From positions 20,479,237 through 20,543,236 of the forward strand of contig NC_079372.1 of assembly GCF_021018895.1 (NCBI RefSeq): 64,000 nt of DNA, read 5' to 3'. This stretch comes from Seriola aureovittata (taxonomy: Eukaryota; Chordata; Actinopteri; Carangiformes; Carangidae). The notes below the pieces were generated by a model, which did not search any database, had not been told where the DNA came from, and worked only from the letters and a program-made list of their open reading frames with translations. Each line of letters opens with the position of its first letter. The first letter of the stretch is position 1. The translations under genes and the position numbers were made by a program. This document shows, piece by piece, positions 10,614-22,739 of this stretch.

Positions 10614-12580
10614 GTTTATAACATGTCTGACACAGAGCGCGGCAGTGAAGAGGCCAGCTGGGATCAGCGTTGCATGTTTTTGGGTCTCTGGCCTGTCAAG
10701 ATTTTTCTTTCTATCATTAAATAAGTTTCTGTATCTTTGTGTCACAAATGGATTTTATGCTCGGCTGAGGTGGAACACTTGGTGTATTGATAACAACATG
10801 GAGTGGAAGTAGACTTCACAAATAAATCACAATTTGCACTGAAGCTTCGCTCTGCTGAAGAATCTGAAAAAATGGCAGCAGGTGAAAAAAAGTCATATCT
10901 TTCATATTTGTTTTTTTCCGTTGTTGTGGTTTGATCATTTGAATTTTAATTACATCATCTCGTTGCGCCCTCTACTGCCGCAGTGGTGTAATGACACCCT
11001 ATTTCTGCTGTTTTGTGTCACGCGATGACGTCAAACCGAGGGGTCAAAGTGTAAAAAAAAACTTCGACACACATCAACTCTCCAGAAAAGCTATTTTATC
11101 ACATTTATCACTCTGCAGAATCACACCCCCTGACACTGAATACTCCCTTCTGCGTACGGCCGGCTCCGTGTGGTCGTCAGCGGACGCTCATCAAAGGATG
11201 CTATGCGTTGTAACTGGTGCGTCAGATGCTTCGGATTGGCTCGAAACAACATTTGAAGGAATGAATGACACATTTCAAGTATTTTCAGGGGGGATATGGA
11301 TATTGCTTGCCATTTTCTCCCCATTCTCTGCCTCACTCACTTTTGCAGCCCCCTCACCCTGAAAGCAACCACAGACACCTAAATCCCTGCCTGCAACAAC
11401 CGTGAGTGCCTCCATTTGTTACTCCCACAATGCATTAGGAGTGAAGTGAATCCCCCTGCCTACCTTCAACAAGATTTCACCATAACCAGATAGCAGACCG
11501 AGGCACTTATTGTGCTCCGTGTGAAGTCACAACCTCAACCGCCTGATTGGCACCTCATTTATTCAGCCTAATGGAAGGAGGTGGGCCCCTGGGTGAAGGG
11601 AGCCATGCAGATACATGGAGTGAGTGACGGGCCCGCTACATCGTTAGAGACAGCCTCCTGGCTTGACTTTGTTGTACAGCAGACGCCTGGTCCAACAAGG
11701 CAGAATTAAACAGTATCAGAACTAACAGGCTCCTATTTGGGTGGAGTAACTTTATATGAGGTGTCACGTTGGCCTTCTTTTGTTGCCGGCAGTAAGCTCT
11801 TTGAAAGTGGGTTAAAGAGTAGGTTAAATAGAATATATCCACTGGGAGTTGTTAAAGATGTGAGCTAAAATATTTTTTAAAAAAGTGCGTAGCATCCGAC
11901 CAAGCATCAATCTGGAGGAGAGGAAAGTTCTAAACTTTAAGTTTCACAGGAGGAAGTATTAAAAAGGAGGGAATTGAAGGAACTACTTACTTTGGGCTTC
12001 AGCATCACTGAACATACACCTTCCTTGAGATTGTTGTTGCACCTATGGCTGTGCTGTAATAACACGAACCATTAAAGTTTTAATATAACTTCACATTGCG
12101 ACTAAATCTGCGGTGACAATTTCATATCCCAGAGCGCTGCTGCGCCGTAAGCGCAATTAAGAGGATAATTCCGGTTTATTACAACTGCAGTCTTATTTTT
12201 GTGGCAATAACACTGAACTCACCGAGTCGATAGCTGAGACCTGGGAACACGGTGACATCATTAAGAAGATGTCTGTCAGCACGGGAGACAGGAGGAGGGA
12301 GTCGACCAGCAGGTTTTTAAACCCCGTGGGTTAGAGCTGCCATCTCAGAGCTGAACCTGAAGAAACGATGACCGAACTTATTGAAATAACACTTTTCATT
12401 TAATTCAAGAACAATTTTTGACAGAAAAGTCATGCTTCCTCCATATTTGCCATCTCTGATTTGACATTGGAGCTGTTTGTGCTTATTCTAACACAGTTAA
12501 CAACCAATGGATACAAGCAAAGCAGCGATATTATCATGGATTATGCATGACTTGAACATTGTTTTGAATATACTATATGC
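10614..12580. other. Non-coding stretch, no gene seen
   Basis: Only spurious frames (largest 123 codons at 10991-11362, plus). The block 11390-11620 has no repeats and the look of conserved non-coding DNA. No RNA gene or dispersed repeat was recognised. Confidence 0.5.
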
Positions 12581-12741
12581 TGGCAATGTGGCTCCAGGGA
12601 GGGCAATGTCAGTCTGTCGGCCATTAACAGCTATTGGATGCATTGCCATGTATGGTTCACACATTCATGCCCCCCTCAGGACGTATTATAGTCACTCATG
12701 CTGACTTAGCTTAAAGGACCACTGTGCCAAGGTGCAGCCCT
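12581..12741 (+). repeat. Truncated teleost repeat (DR3 family)
   Basis: Contains GTGGCTCCAGGGAGGGCAAT, GTCAGTCTGTCGGCCA, CTATTGGATGCATTGCCATG, ACATTCATG, then ATGCTGACTTAGCTTAAAGG and CACTGTGCCAAGGTGCAGCC. I recall this order from a longer repeat common in perch-like fish. The middle is deleted. Other pieces of the same family lie at 41148-41200, 41307-41390, 42138-42290, 42553-42670 and 63519-63961. Confidence 0.65.
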
Positions 12742-12904
12742 ACTAATATTAGAGGTAATGCTTAGTTTAAAGTTTATTGATCATGGGTTTAAATGATCTC
12801 ATTCGTTCTTCTTCTTCTTTGTTTTATTTGAAGTGTTGATCCACAAGAAGATATATTTGTTTGTTTATATTTGGTTTTAAGAACCAAAAACCATCTCAGT
12901 GTAA

Positions 12905-13350
12905 TTTTAAATCTCCTCTCTCAGGCTTCTCTCTGGAGCTCTAGTAACAACAGGTCGGTGAACCAATCAGAAGAGAGGAGGCTCTGAGCCTCTCTTCTGA
13001 TTGGCTGACTTTTTTCTGAGTGATCCAATAAAAATATAGCAGATTTCAGGTAAAAACACTCAGAGAAAAACCAAATCCTGCAAGGTTTGGATGGTTGGTC
13101 CAGGTGGGCGGGGCTTGGTGACCGCTTTGTTGTGACATCACAAAGTTCCAGAACTCCTGACGGCTGGTTTTAAGGCTCAGTTTCTGAATACAGGCTGTGT
13201 GCATTTCTCTGTGGACTGAGGCTGATACTTTCACAGTATTAATATAGAACCTAGACCTGATCTATAATCACACTACACATGGACAGAGACCTTTAGACTG
13301 GATGGAGCTTTGCCTGATGCCATATTTAGTATAACTAGCATAGTTAACAG
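12905..13350. repeat. Probable dispersed repeat with a long hairpin
   Basis: Includes a 16 bp perfect inverted repeat, arms 12963-12978 and 12989-13004, separated by 10 bases. Downstream are GGTCCAGGTGGGCGGGGCTT, TTGTGACATCACAAAGTTCC, GGCTCAGTTTCTGAATACAG and TAATATAGAACCTAGACC. I recall this series as a recurrent fish repeat. There is only one copy here, so its repeat nature rests on memory; the hairpin itself is seen directly. Confidence 0.5.
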
Positions 13351-13395
13351 TGTTTATATATATCAAAGTAATCATGGAGGACGTACAGTAACTGA

Positions 13396-13800
13396 TCCTT
13401 CCTGTAGTGTCTCTACACTTCATGTCCCAGAGCTGGTGGCAGACGAACTGAAACAGATTAACTGAAGCGGACCAGGCTTACAGACAGGCAGGTACAGACA
13501 ACAGGTAACCACACACACAGGTGGCAGGAAGGGAAGTCCACAGTCAGCGCGGTGCAAAGAGGAAACACACAGACACAGACCTGAGAGCCGACTGTGGAAA
13601 CTGTTAATTATACTGAGCAGCAGATGAGGGGAATGAGGAACAGGTGTGTGGAAGGTGGGGAAGTGCAGTGATGGAACAATGGAAAACAGGTGAGCAGGTG
13701 GACGTGGTGACAGGAAGGAAGTCCAGGGACATCTGGTGGGTGAAGGGAGTATGACGGGTGACTCTCTTTTTGTGTTTGAAAGTTGTGGGTGTTGCTGATT
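13396..13800. repeat. Possible old retroelement-derived sequence
   Basis: Rich in short ACAGGTG and CAGGCAGG words, including GGGGAATGAGGAACAGGTGT and GGGACATCTGGTGG. This composition recalls non-coding flanks of fish retroelements. The overlapping 127-codon minus-strand frame (13420-13803) is low in complexity and unrecognised. Evidence is weak and the boundaries are approximate. Confidence 0.3.
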
Positions 13801-14189
13801 CATCTACAGCATCTTAATTGAAGGAAAGCGAAACGATATGGAGATTCTGAGCAGATGTTCACCACTGGCTCCTCCTTTTCTGATGATCACCGCTTTCAAA
13901 CAAACCGAGAAACATTTAGTAATAAACGCTTTTATGTTTGATTTATGTGAGTATGGAAACTCAGAGGGAAAGTCGTCACTTTATAATTTGTTCTCTCTCT
14001 CTGAAAAGGAAAGAAAAAGAAACTTCACTTTGAGTTAGTATTTCTGGAGGAATCTCTGACCTGTAGACAGACAACAGACTGCCTTCTACAGCAAAGCTGA
14101 ACTGTGACCAATTAGAGAGGGAAAGTTGCTATAAAGCAGTAAACACTGAGCTGCTGTTGAGCTAAATGACTGCAACAAAACGCATGAGT

Positions 14190-14190
<1 letters not shown>

Positions 14191-14226
<36 letters not shown>
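14191..14226. repeat. (CA)n microsatellite, 36 bp
   Basis: Uninterrupted CA dinucleotides. They create a Cys-Val run in the minus-strand frame 14086-14292, which is therefore not a gene. Confidence 0.97.
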
Positions 14227-14228
<2 letters not shown>

Positions 14229-14847
14229 GCTGTTTTCTGGTTGAACGTGTAAAACAGCAGCTCTTGTTACCTTGATCTTTGTCAGTGTTCATGTCAGTGA
14301 TCAGAAGTGTGTTATTTAGTTCAGCTCTGTTTTTGGGTTGAGATGCTTCATCTCTTAAAACTACTGCTGCCTCTGAATATGTGCAGTATTAACAGTGTGA
14401 GGTGCAAATGTCCTTAACACCACTGACATGAAACATATTCAGCTTGTTGTTGCTGCTAAAGGATTATTTAGATCCAAAGCTCTACAAAACAAAATCCCCC
14501 TCAAATATTACACTTTGAATTCTGATACTGGTTTTGCATTTACAACAAACAAACAAACTCTTCTTTATCAATATATCAATCATGTCTGAATATTCTGCAT
14601 AACATGCCATCAAATGCAATTTTATGAAGTTGTGAAGCAAGCCACAAAAAATTCAAGAGTCTGTTTGTGGTGCTTCCTGTCACGATAGGCTGGATCTGTC
14701 AATTCAAAGACGCTCTGCCTAAACAGGCCGCGCCTTGGAAGAGTTAAATAGCTTTTCTGACAGTTCATGCTTTATGTTAAAATTACCTCTCGCTTTCATC
14801 CCCCGTGTAATTTCAATTCTGTGGCTTCCTTGCTTGTGTGCTACACA

Positions 14848-14888
14848 AACACAGACACACACACACAGACAAACACACACACGGACAC
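14848..14888. repeat. (CA)n microsatellite, interrupted
   Basis: ACAC units broken by GA and AA substitutions, so an older or interrupted array. Confidence 0.9.
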
Positions 14889-15538
14889 AATTTATGTATT
14901 TATTCATTTCCTCCGCAGCTTGTTCAAAGCCATGTACACATCACCCTCTCTTGACGTGTGAAGCTTCAGGTTTTTAATTATTCATTCAGTTATATCTAAA
15001 GCAGATATATTCCAGCACTTTTCTGCTGACAACCTGGACTTAAAAAACCTGGGAGTAAAACGGAGGACAATTTGACTGAGCAAACAACTACTGCGTAGTG
15101 ATATCATTCCAGCGGCCTGGTCTCTTCACTCATCATCGTGATTTCAAGCTCACTTTGACGTGGCGGAATAAATCGCTCTGCTCCGAGATGAACTGACTTT
15201 GACTCACAGGAGATCCTGAGTGCAGGAATCTTGTTCAGGAGTTTGTGGGTGATAAGTTCGTTTTACACGAGACACGAGGCAAAGATTTCGCCTCCACAGC
15301 CTTCTGTGCATCTCGACAACCACTTATTATATTGCTTAATGTGAGAGTGTTCAGCTTGCGGCAGATTAGCTGAAGGAACTGAGGTCACAGCCCCCCCCCC
15401 CCGGGTGAGTTACATATAGGCTACTGTGCACTTTAATGCCTCTTTGGTCACTAATGGTCCAGAGCCTTTTTAGTTCACAGCCATAAGCAGCGCTGACTGA
15501 TAATATGAGACACAGCCTCAAAGCTGCTAAAAGCAAAA

Positions 15539-15561
15539 GAGAGAGAGAGAGAGAGAGAGAG
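15539..15561. repeat. (GA)n microsatellite
   Basis: Uninterrupted GA dinucleotides forming a short purine tract. Confidence 0.95.
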
Positions 15562-16147
15562 TGACAGAGGCAGGTAGCGTTTCATCAGTTTATCACATCA
15601 TCTACTGGTAAAAGTGGGTTCATGAGAGCGAACAAAAAGGCCTCACGTCCTAAACAACGAGCCAAAAGAGGCATAAATGCTCCACCGAGTCTAATTCTCT
15701 GAGGGCCTGTCAGGATGAGTGACACCTTTAATATGAACCCGTTTATTGATTGTAATTGCGATTTGCTGAAATTCAGGTCGGGAAAGCAAAATCCATTATG
15801 GGAAATGTAGTTCATGTGTCTTTTTTCTGCGAGTTTTAGCTGCAAAAAAAAGTTTTTAAGTTGCAGTTCAGACAATAGCTGACGACCTGAGCGAGTGGAA
15901 GGAGAGTGCAGCTGTTAGCTGGATGCTAACCAGCTAGTCAATCACCACATCGCTTTTTTGTATCCACTGGAAACACCGTAGAGTGTGTCTGTGTCTGCTT
16001 TGGAAGACACTGTTGGTTTGACAGTCCGAACGCCAAAAGACCAACTGACCGTGCGGCCGTCCTGGGTTGCACATAAAAATATGGAGAAAATGAAGATGCA
16101 ACTCGTAAATCCTCAAAATCAGCATCTCTTTATCTCTGCAGTTACAG

Positions 16148-16173
16148 TGCTGCTGCTGCTGCTGCTGCTGCTG
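16148..16173. repeat. (TGC)n trinucleotide repeat
   Basis: Almost nine TGC/CTG units. They encode a Leu run in the plus-strand frame 15985-16206, which is otherwise unremarkable. Confidence 0.95.
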
Positions 16174-16932
16174 GAAGAAGATTTGTCGTTAGCGCAGCGA
16201 CATTAGTGTTGTTGATGATGACGATAACGATGATGAGACCAACAGCTCTTCCTCCCGGTGATGATTGTGGTGGAGACAGAGTGAGCGTACTCCCGTCCAG
16301 TCAGCATTTCAAGTGAGGAAAGCCGAAGGTAAACAAGATAAACACTTGCATCAATTGCCGTCTTTGACAGTGGAATTTGCCTCCACTGTGTTATCTTAAT
16401 TGAGAAAGTTTATTTTGTTGTTGTTGTTTTTTTTTTGTAAAATAAAATATAGATTGCTGAAGCTCTTCAGCGCGGCAGAGCTTAATGAGAACCTGTAGTC
16501 AGTGCAGGTGTGAGAGGTAAAGCGAGGGTGACCGGAGATGGTGTATGTCTGTTCTCTGTGTTCGCTCCCGGCTGCATCTCTCATTTCTCTGCTTTAGGCA
16601 CCTTGAATTTTTTGGAAGAGCGCCTTAAGCACCCCGAGCTGAAACACATTCAGCTCGTTTTTGTTTTTCTTTCTTGTGTTCACCAGTTGTATGAATGCAG
16701 ATATGGACCCCCTGGGGGTTGGGGTGGTGGTGGTGGGGCAGCTACAGCAGTCAGGAAGCAAATGAGAACTGTTTTATAACCACCCTTCTATTTTATATAA
16801 TACTTGTATAGCCGAACCGCACCGACCCGGCACTACAAACAACAGCTGGCCGTGTGACTGACAGCAGATTGTCAGCTATTCTGTAGTCGCCTGGCAACAA
16901 GCGAAACAAAAACACAGCGTGATGCTTGGTGT

Positions 16933-16954
16933 TGTGTGTGTGTGTGTGTGTGTG
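16933..16954. repeat. (TG)n microsatellite
   Basis: Eleven TG units without interruption. Confidence 0.93.
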
Positions 16955-17056
16955 CAGGTTCCCTCCACAGATATGAAACAGTAATCTGTTTTGACTTTGT
17001 GCTTTTAACAAAAAGGCGGCGCCGCTATGTCACTGCTCAGCCTTCAGTTTGTAGCT

Positions 17057-17087
17057 TGTGTGTGTGTGTGTGTTTGTGTGTGTGTGC
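17057..17087. repeat. (TG)n microsatellite, one interruption
   Basis: TG dinucleotides with a single TT break near the middle, about 120 bp from the preceding TG array. Confidence 0.93.
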
Positions 17088-17119
17088 AGATCTGTGAGAT
17101 GACGCTCTGTTTACACTTG

Positions 17120-17420
17120 AATGTCACTGAGAGGTGGCAACATCATGGACAATTAATTACAATGGAACCAGCCAGACACTCAGTGATTACTTTTAATGGT
17201 AATAATGTTTAATCACTCTAATACCATCATTATTAAATTATGACGCAGGCCCTTATTAGTTAAACATGAATACATTACATGTTATTATTCATTTCATCTG
17301 TTGTGCTCCATTGTTAATTGTTTAATTCATTAATGTGTTCTTAAGCCAGCTTAGAGCCATTTCCAGTGTCTGGTGAATGCATTAATTGTCTCATTTGAGT
17401 AGTCATTCAAAACAGTGTTA
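17120..17420. promoter_or_regulatory. Candidate conserved non-coding block with TAAT cores
   Basis: A repeat-free, AT-rich stretch dense in homeodomain-type cores: AATTAATTAC at 17151-17160, TTAATTG at 17314-17320, further TTAATT/ATTAAT words at 17322-17335, and ATTAATTG at 17381-17388. Many vertebrate developmental enhancers look like this. I have no alignment to show conservation, so this is an impression from composition. Confidence 0.3.
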
Positions 17421-20400
17421 TTCCGTCTTGGTGGTAGATTATAAATAAAGTTGTCGTGCGAGTCGCTGTAGCCAACAGCTGAGCCGTTCCTCCAGCTTCC
17501 TCCTCAATCTAATCACAGTGTGGCAACGTTAAACACACTCGTGGTCAGGAGGTGATTCTTCGTATCACGGAGTCGAGATTATCGTGTTAAGCCACATTCA
17601 GACTGGATTTATCTTTCAAGGGGAGGTGGGGGATTTTTAATTTTACCTGTGTTGGTCGGTGACCTCAGTCCCATTCGCAACACGTAACCTTTGACCTCTA
17701 CATCTGCACTAACTCGCCGGTCCCCCTCCAATTGAACCCGCCGTCCAGACTGACGGCCTTTTACTTTAAAGTGGAGTTACGTTTTGTCTCCGTGTGAAGA
17801 GCTGCTTGTCCTTCCTTTAAGAAAAGGTGTGTGTGTGTTTTACTAATCAGATAGATGGAAACATACTAACAACACAACATAGAGACTTATCTAGGAGCTG
17901 ATGTGACAGCAGGAAAAGAAAGGCCATGAGAGCTCATCAAAGATGCTGCTGTGAAGTCAGCTACAGGTAGCTGCTGGTATTAGCAGTATTAGGGGCTTTA
18001 GTCAGTCAATCTCTGTTTTTAATATTCACAGACTGTTGTATTATGGAATGAATTATTTATGGCGTTGTGTCTTTATAACTTCATAATATCTCTCTGGACA
18101 GACGACTCAATAAACTCTCACTGAAGCAAATGACAGCTAAATGCTGCAGCAAGACTCATCTGTCCGCACGATACCCGGGGCCTGATCACTTATAAAGGTT
18201 TTCCACACTGAGAACCTCAAACCATTATTTTATTGATCTGATCAGGGTGAACAGGATTTCAAGTTTCAGGGCTGAGGGTGACTGTACATCGAGCAGCTGA
18301 AGAACCAGCTCTCAGGAGTTGATAGAGACCAACTTGTTTCTGTACATGAACAGAAAACATGACACTAAACGATCGTTATTGTAGCTCTATTTCTGCCAGA
18401 TGTCAAAGTAATAAAAAGTGATGATGTTGTTAAAATCTTGGAACACGTTTGTGGTTTTTCTTTCTGTCAGTTTGTTTTTCTAAATCAGCTTTAAATACGA
18501 CTTTAAGGACTTGAAACTATCAAAGTCTTTATAACGTTCTCGACATAGAACAAGTTTCCATACCTCAAAAAGAATATTTTTCTATATTAAAATAGTACGA
18601 CACTGACTTAAACATTGTTCTCCTATAACACTGGTGCACTCATGATGGACGGTTTAAACAAGGATCAGAGATAACTCAACATGACCGCACACATTCAGAA
18701 GTGTCCATGAGGAGTGGCCTCAGGTGAGCCCAGTTCTGTCTAACTCTTCTCCACTTTATCCAACTAGTGACCCAGAGACCGACACCAGTATACACACTTT
18801 GATTTGAAAAATTGGTGACATTTCCCTTTAGCATATGAAAGAGTGTCTCATTTTACCCCCTGCACACCTCATGGGGCTTTACCCTCACAGAGTTGTGCCA
18901 TAAAAGAAAACAACAGATGCTCTACGGCTCTCGGTAGGTGCGGTAATAGTTTGAAAGCAAATACACATTTATGCTTCTGGAGAAAGGTGAATAATTTGAC
19001 CCCATTCTCCCCTCACGGCCGTTTGTCCTCCCTCCACGTCACGCTCCGATGTCACACTGACTTTCTGTGACTTCTCATATTCTTTAAAACCCCACAACTC
19101 TGAGTGATCCCTCTCCTAAACGCTTTCATATTGTTTTGTAGCACAAGCAACAGATGTTGAGAGATTATGGAGCCACTGTGATTGCTCTGAGGATGAACAA
19201 AAACAAAATGGTGCTGGGAGAAGTCAGCAGTTCCCCAGCATATTGTGCCCTAGAGCAAAAGAAACTGAGCAACACAGTAGAGTGTGCATTGTATCTATTA
19301 TTTTTTGTGACACAAACACATTTGGAAGTATGTACTGAGTCATTCAATACTGAGAGGATTATATGTCGTCCCTCGATGCCACAGTGAGCCCTGCAGCAAT
19401 CAGTTCAGGATGCTTTAGCATCACACCTCCTGGACTGCTCCTGCTCATGTCACACAGTGTGCACACATCAGACCTGCCTGTGCGATTGTGAGTCCTTGAA
19501 GGATTTACAGTATGTGCGTCACACCAGCCGTTCACATCCTGTGGCCTCCAGCTTTGTCCAGTGTCTCAGATCAGAATAGAGCTTGGTGCTGTAGAGAAAA
19601 ACTGTTGATATTTGAACCCATCAGCTAAACAAATAGATGCCTCACTACAGTGCTCCATCAGAAGCTCCACCCCCAAATTTACAGACTTGCATTGCCAAAG
19701 CAGCGACAGTGTTGGAATCCAGATTGTTTTACACAGCGTGGAAAATGGAAAACATCATCAGACAAATGACCTGAGCACAAACACGGCTCCCTAAACACAG
19801 CTGAGTATAAACTAGTTAGCAAGTTAGTTCATTAGCTAACACGAAGATGGGACGAGGCGGTTTCCCTGAGCCAGCACGGCAGCTACAGACACAGATACTC
19901 ACCACTCTCTGGCTACTGAAGCTAACAGCACACCAACAGCAACATCTTAGCAAATTAGAAAGTAATTTAATGATACTGAACACACAAATGTGACACTGGT
20001 ACCTTCTTGTTAACTAGCCAGAGTCACTAGCTAGCTCTCATTAACATTAGCAAATAAGACAAAACAACACTGACCTATTGGCAGAGGTGTAAAGCTGACT
20101 GCCACATCAGTCGGTCGGTTTACCATGAAAATATCCGTAAAGTTTTTACTGGTCCCGACCGTCTCTGTGTGCCTGTCATTTGGGGTGTGGGCCAGTCACA
20201 GCGGGTAAGTCCAGGTCTGAATTTCTTTCCCAGTCTGACCTGTGTTTACATTTTCTTAAGGGCCTCTTGCTGACAGAGAGACTACTAACTGGACTAGTTG
20301 GTGAACTAACTGCTAACACGCTAACCAGCTGGGAACATGCTGGTGCTAGTCAGTCACAATAGCTTCCCAAGCTTCTTTCCTAAACTCTCCCGAGGCATTT

Positions 20401-21429
20401 TGTTCTCAGGATTGTACATAATCTTATTCAACAGTTTAACTGAAGTGTGAAAAAAGCTATATGTTTCAATAATTACTTCACACATGATTGCATCATATTG
20501 TATTTATATATATATATATATACACTAACCCTGTTTCATAAGCGTCTACAAACTGCTCCTGTTTTGTGGAGCAGTTTATGACCGGGGAGGTTAAATAAAA
20601 GTGTCTGGGGCAACACAGCTAATAGTCAACGACAGCTCCCCTCATTGTGAACTCTCTGAGTCTGTATTCCCTCAAAGGTCAGCACTGTCATGATAGCTTG
20701 GAGTCGGTGCGATGGTGCAAACAGCGATTTCATTGGTATTAATTGATTTTGCCACAGACTTTTGCAGTTTTAAATGATTGTGTGACCAAGCCTTAAGGGA
20801 GGTGGTTGGGGTGTACAGTTGGTGTACAAAGCTGCAGACTTTGACATGGGGGACTGGTTCTCCTGTCTCCTAACAGCCAGTGCTGGCTTCTTTCAACCAT
20901 GACCACAGTCTTTTCCTCTCCCTTAATCAAGTAGTTTCAGTGGCCTAAACTTTCTCAAACCTGAATTATAGAGGTGGCAAAAATAATACATGTTTGAGTC
21001 TTTTGTATGATGGTGTCAGCAGTATTAGTTGGCAAAATCAAGAAGGTCCTGTGTGGGGTGATTGAAGGTGTTTTTGTCTCTGCAACAAACCTACATGCGA
21101 TTGCCGGGACGTATCCTTCCACTGCTGGATGAAACCCACTTGATTTGCAGCTGCTGAAGCCTGATATTAACTCGATTGAAGTTCAGAAAGCAACAGGGAT
21201 TGTGGCCCCACCTTTACCGTGTACAAGACGTCTTTTTAAGTGTCTATATCATCGTACTCCTACTCTTATTAAACACCATCCCTGCTTTGATGATTGTGTC
21301 GAGTGTTTTCTTTGTGAGCTGCTGACAGCTACATTAATATGTGATAAGTCTGCACATGTGAAAATAACAAGCCCTGTTTGTAACTTGTGTGAGAATGGCA
21401 ACGTGAAACAATGTCCCAGCTAAGAGTTG
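17421..21429. other. Non-coding stretch, no gene seen
   Basis: About 4 kb without recognisable genes. 19800-20350 is enriched in TTAGC and GCTAAC words and may be decayed repeat. A (TA)n tract lies at 20505-20522. A hairpin with 10 bp perfect arms (20550-20559 and 20568-20577, 8-base loop) follows. Frames of up to 92 codons resemble nothing known. Confidence 0.55.
20505..20522. repeat. (TA)n microsatellite
   Basis: Nine TA units in an AT-rich context. Confidence 0.92.
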
Positions 21430-21614
21430 GGGTGCACCCTGGACAGGTCACCATTCTCTCACAGGGCTGAGATTCATGCTCATATTTACATCAACAGGCA
21501 ATTTAGAGTCACCAGTTAACCTCATGTACATGTCTTTGGACTGTGGGAGGAAGTTGGAATACAGGGAGGAAACCTGAGGCAACAGTGCTAACCACTGCAC
21601 CACCGTGCTGCCCG
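21430..21614 (+). repeat. Teleost repeat with GTCTTTGGACTGTGGGAGGA core
   Basis: Contains GGGGTGCACCCTGGACAGGT, GGCAATTTAGAGTCACCAGT, TAACCTCATGTACATGTCTT, TTTGGACTGTGGGAGGAAG and GCTAACCACTGCACCACCG, ending in GTGCTGCCC. These blocks, in this order, belong to a repeat I recall as extremely common in bony fish, probably the 3' region of a non-LTR retrotransposon. Compared with my memory of the full form, an internal part is missing between the GGAGGAAAC block and GAGGCAACAGTGC. Confidence 0.75.
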
Positions 21615-22200
21615 CCTTATACCATTACTCCCAAGTTAATACAAATAAAGACTTTTAAATATACTTCCATATAAAAACAGAGACACCAGGAGGAGATTAA
21701 AACAAAAAGGGATTTTCTTTAGTAGAACACTGAGTCACAACACAATGAATGTTGAGGAGCACACTCTCACTATTCATGTATTCAAGGATGCTCCTCTATC
21801 TTGTATCCAGCTGCCAAGCACAGCAATAACCAAAGTCATAGCTGCTTAGCAGCTGTATCTCAAATCTTGGATGTCGTAGTTTCGTCGAATGCACCACCAG
21901 GGAGAGATTCATTCAAAATGGTGAATGATGAACACAGTGTGACCTTGACAGAAGAGTAGTTCTAGTAATTCAGTGGGATGGATCACATATCTCTTGCAGA
22001 TTCCTGGGGTCTGGAGGTTGATTCTCGTGACGTGAACTGTGGCAGCCTGCAGCAGGAAACTCACAGGTGTCTTTTATCACATACAGCTAAAAGACACTGT
22101 CATTAAAAAGTGGAAGATGCATTAATGCATAAGTCATGATGTACCCACCTTAAACTATGGTCGGCTGCAGCACCTGTCTGAGCAGGTAAATTGTTAATCC
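21615..22200. other. Non-coding stretch, no gene seen
   Basis: Unremarkable unique-looking sequence. No frames worth noting, no simple repeats and no recognised dispersed repeat. Confidence 0.5.
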
Positions 22201-22690
22201 ATTTCAATTAAGTGACAATTGAAAAGAATGGTGATGGCTGTTTTCTCTCGGTGTGTAATGTGGGTTTCATTTCACCTTTATATGGAGGAAGTCGTGGTCC
22301 ACCATAGGAATGTCACTTTTACAGCAAAGCAGCAAAAGAATAAGTCAACCAGGACCTTTTAGTCATTGTATTACTTTTTAACAAGGCAGCTCTTAATGAG
22401 CCAGGCTCACTGGATGGCTCTCATCAGCTGGTGCAAATGTCTTTAACCCGATCAATCTTGATCAATTGAGGACTGTAACGGACAAATTCATCTCAGGTAA
22501 TGAAGACACTTAGCAATGTTTTTCTGATGTTGAAGCGCCCCCAGAAGCACTAGGAAAAATACTGCTTGTCTGGTAACTTATCTAATTGCCACAGGGCATC
22601 ACCTCTGCGTTAGATTCCCTTTATTAGTTTTCCAAGCCCAAATGAGGCTCATTAGCTGGCTCGCTCTAATTAGGGGACATATATCAGAAC
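22200..22690. promoter_or_regulatory. Candidate conserved non-coding block 1 (22 kb)
   Basis: Free of simple and dispersed repeats. It contains CTAATTG at 22582-22588 and TAATTAG at 22667-22673 within a mixed-composition stretch (22561-22680) that looks like an ancient constrained element. Open frames are short in all readings, which argues against an exon. Conservation could not be tested. Confidence 0.3.
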
Positions 22691-22739
22691 ACTCTGGGGT
22701 TTCTTTACACTGCATGCTGGAAAAAAAAAAATGAAACGT

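Larger units (their letters stand above)
13801..17120. other. Non-coding stretch with many simple repeats
   Basis: Holds several microsatellites (listed separately), a 12-base C run at 15391-15402, and a TTAGC-bearing patch near 15915-15940 that may be a repeat scrap. The open frames over the CA and CTG tracts are artefacts of those tracts. No gene recognised. Confidence 0.55.
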
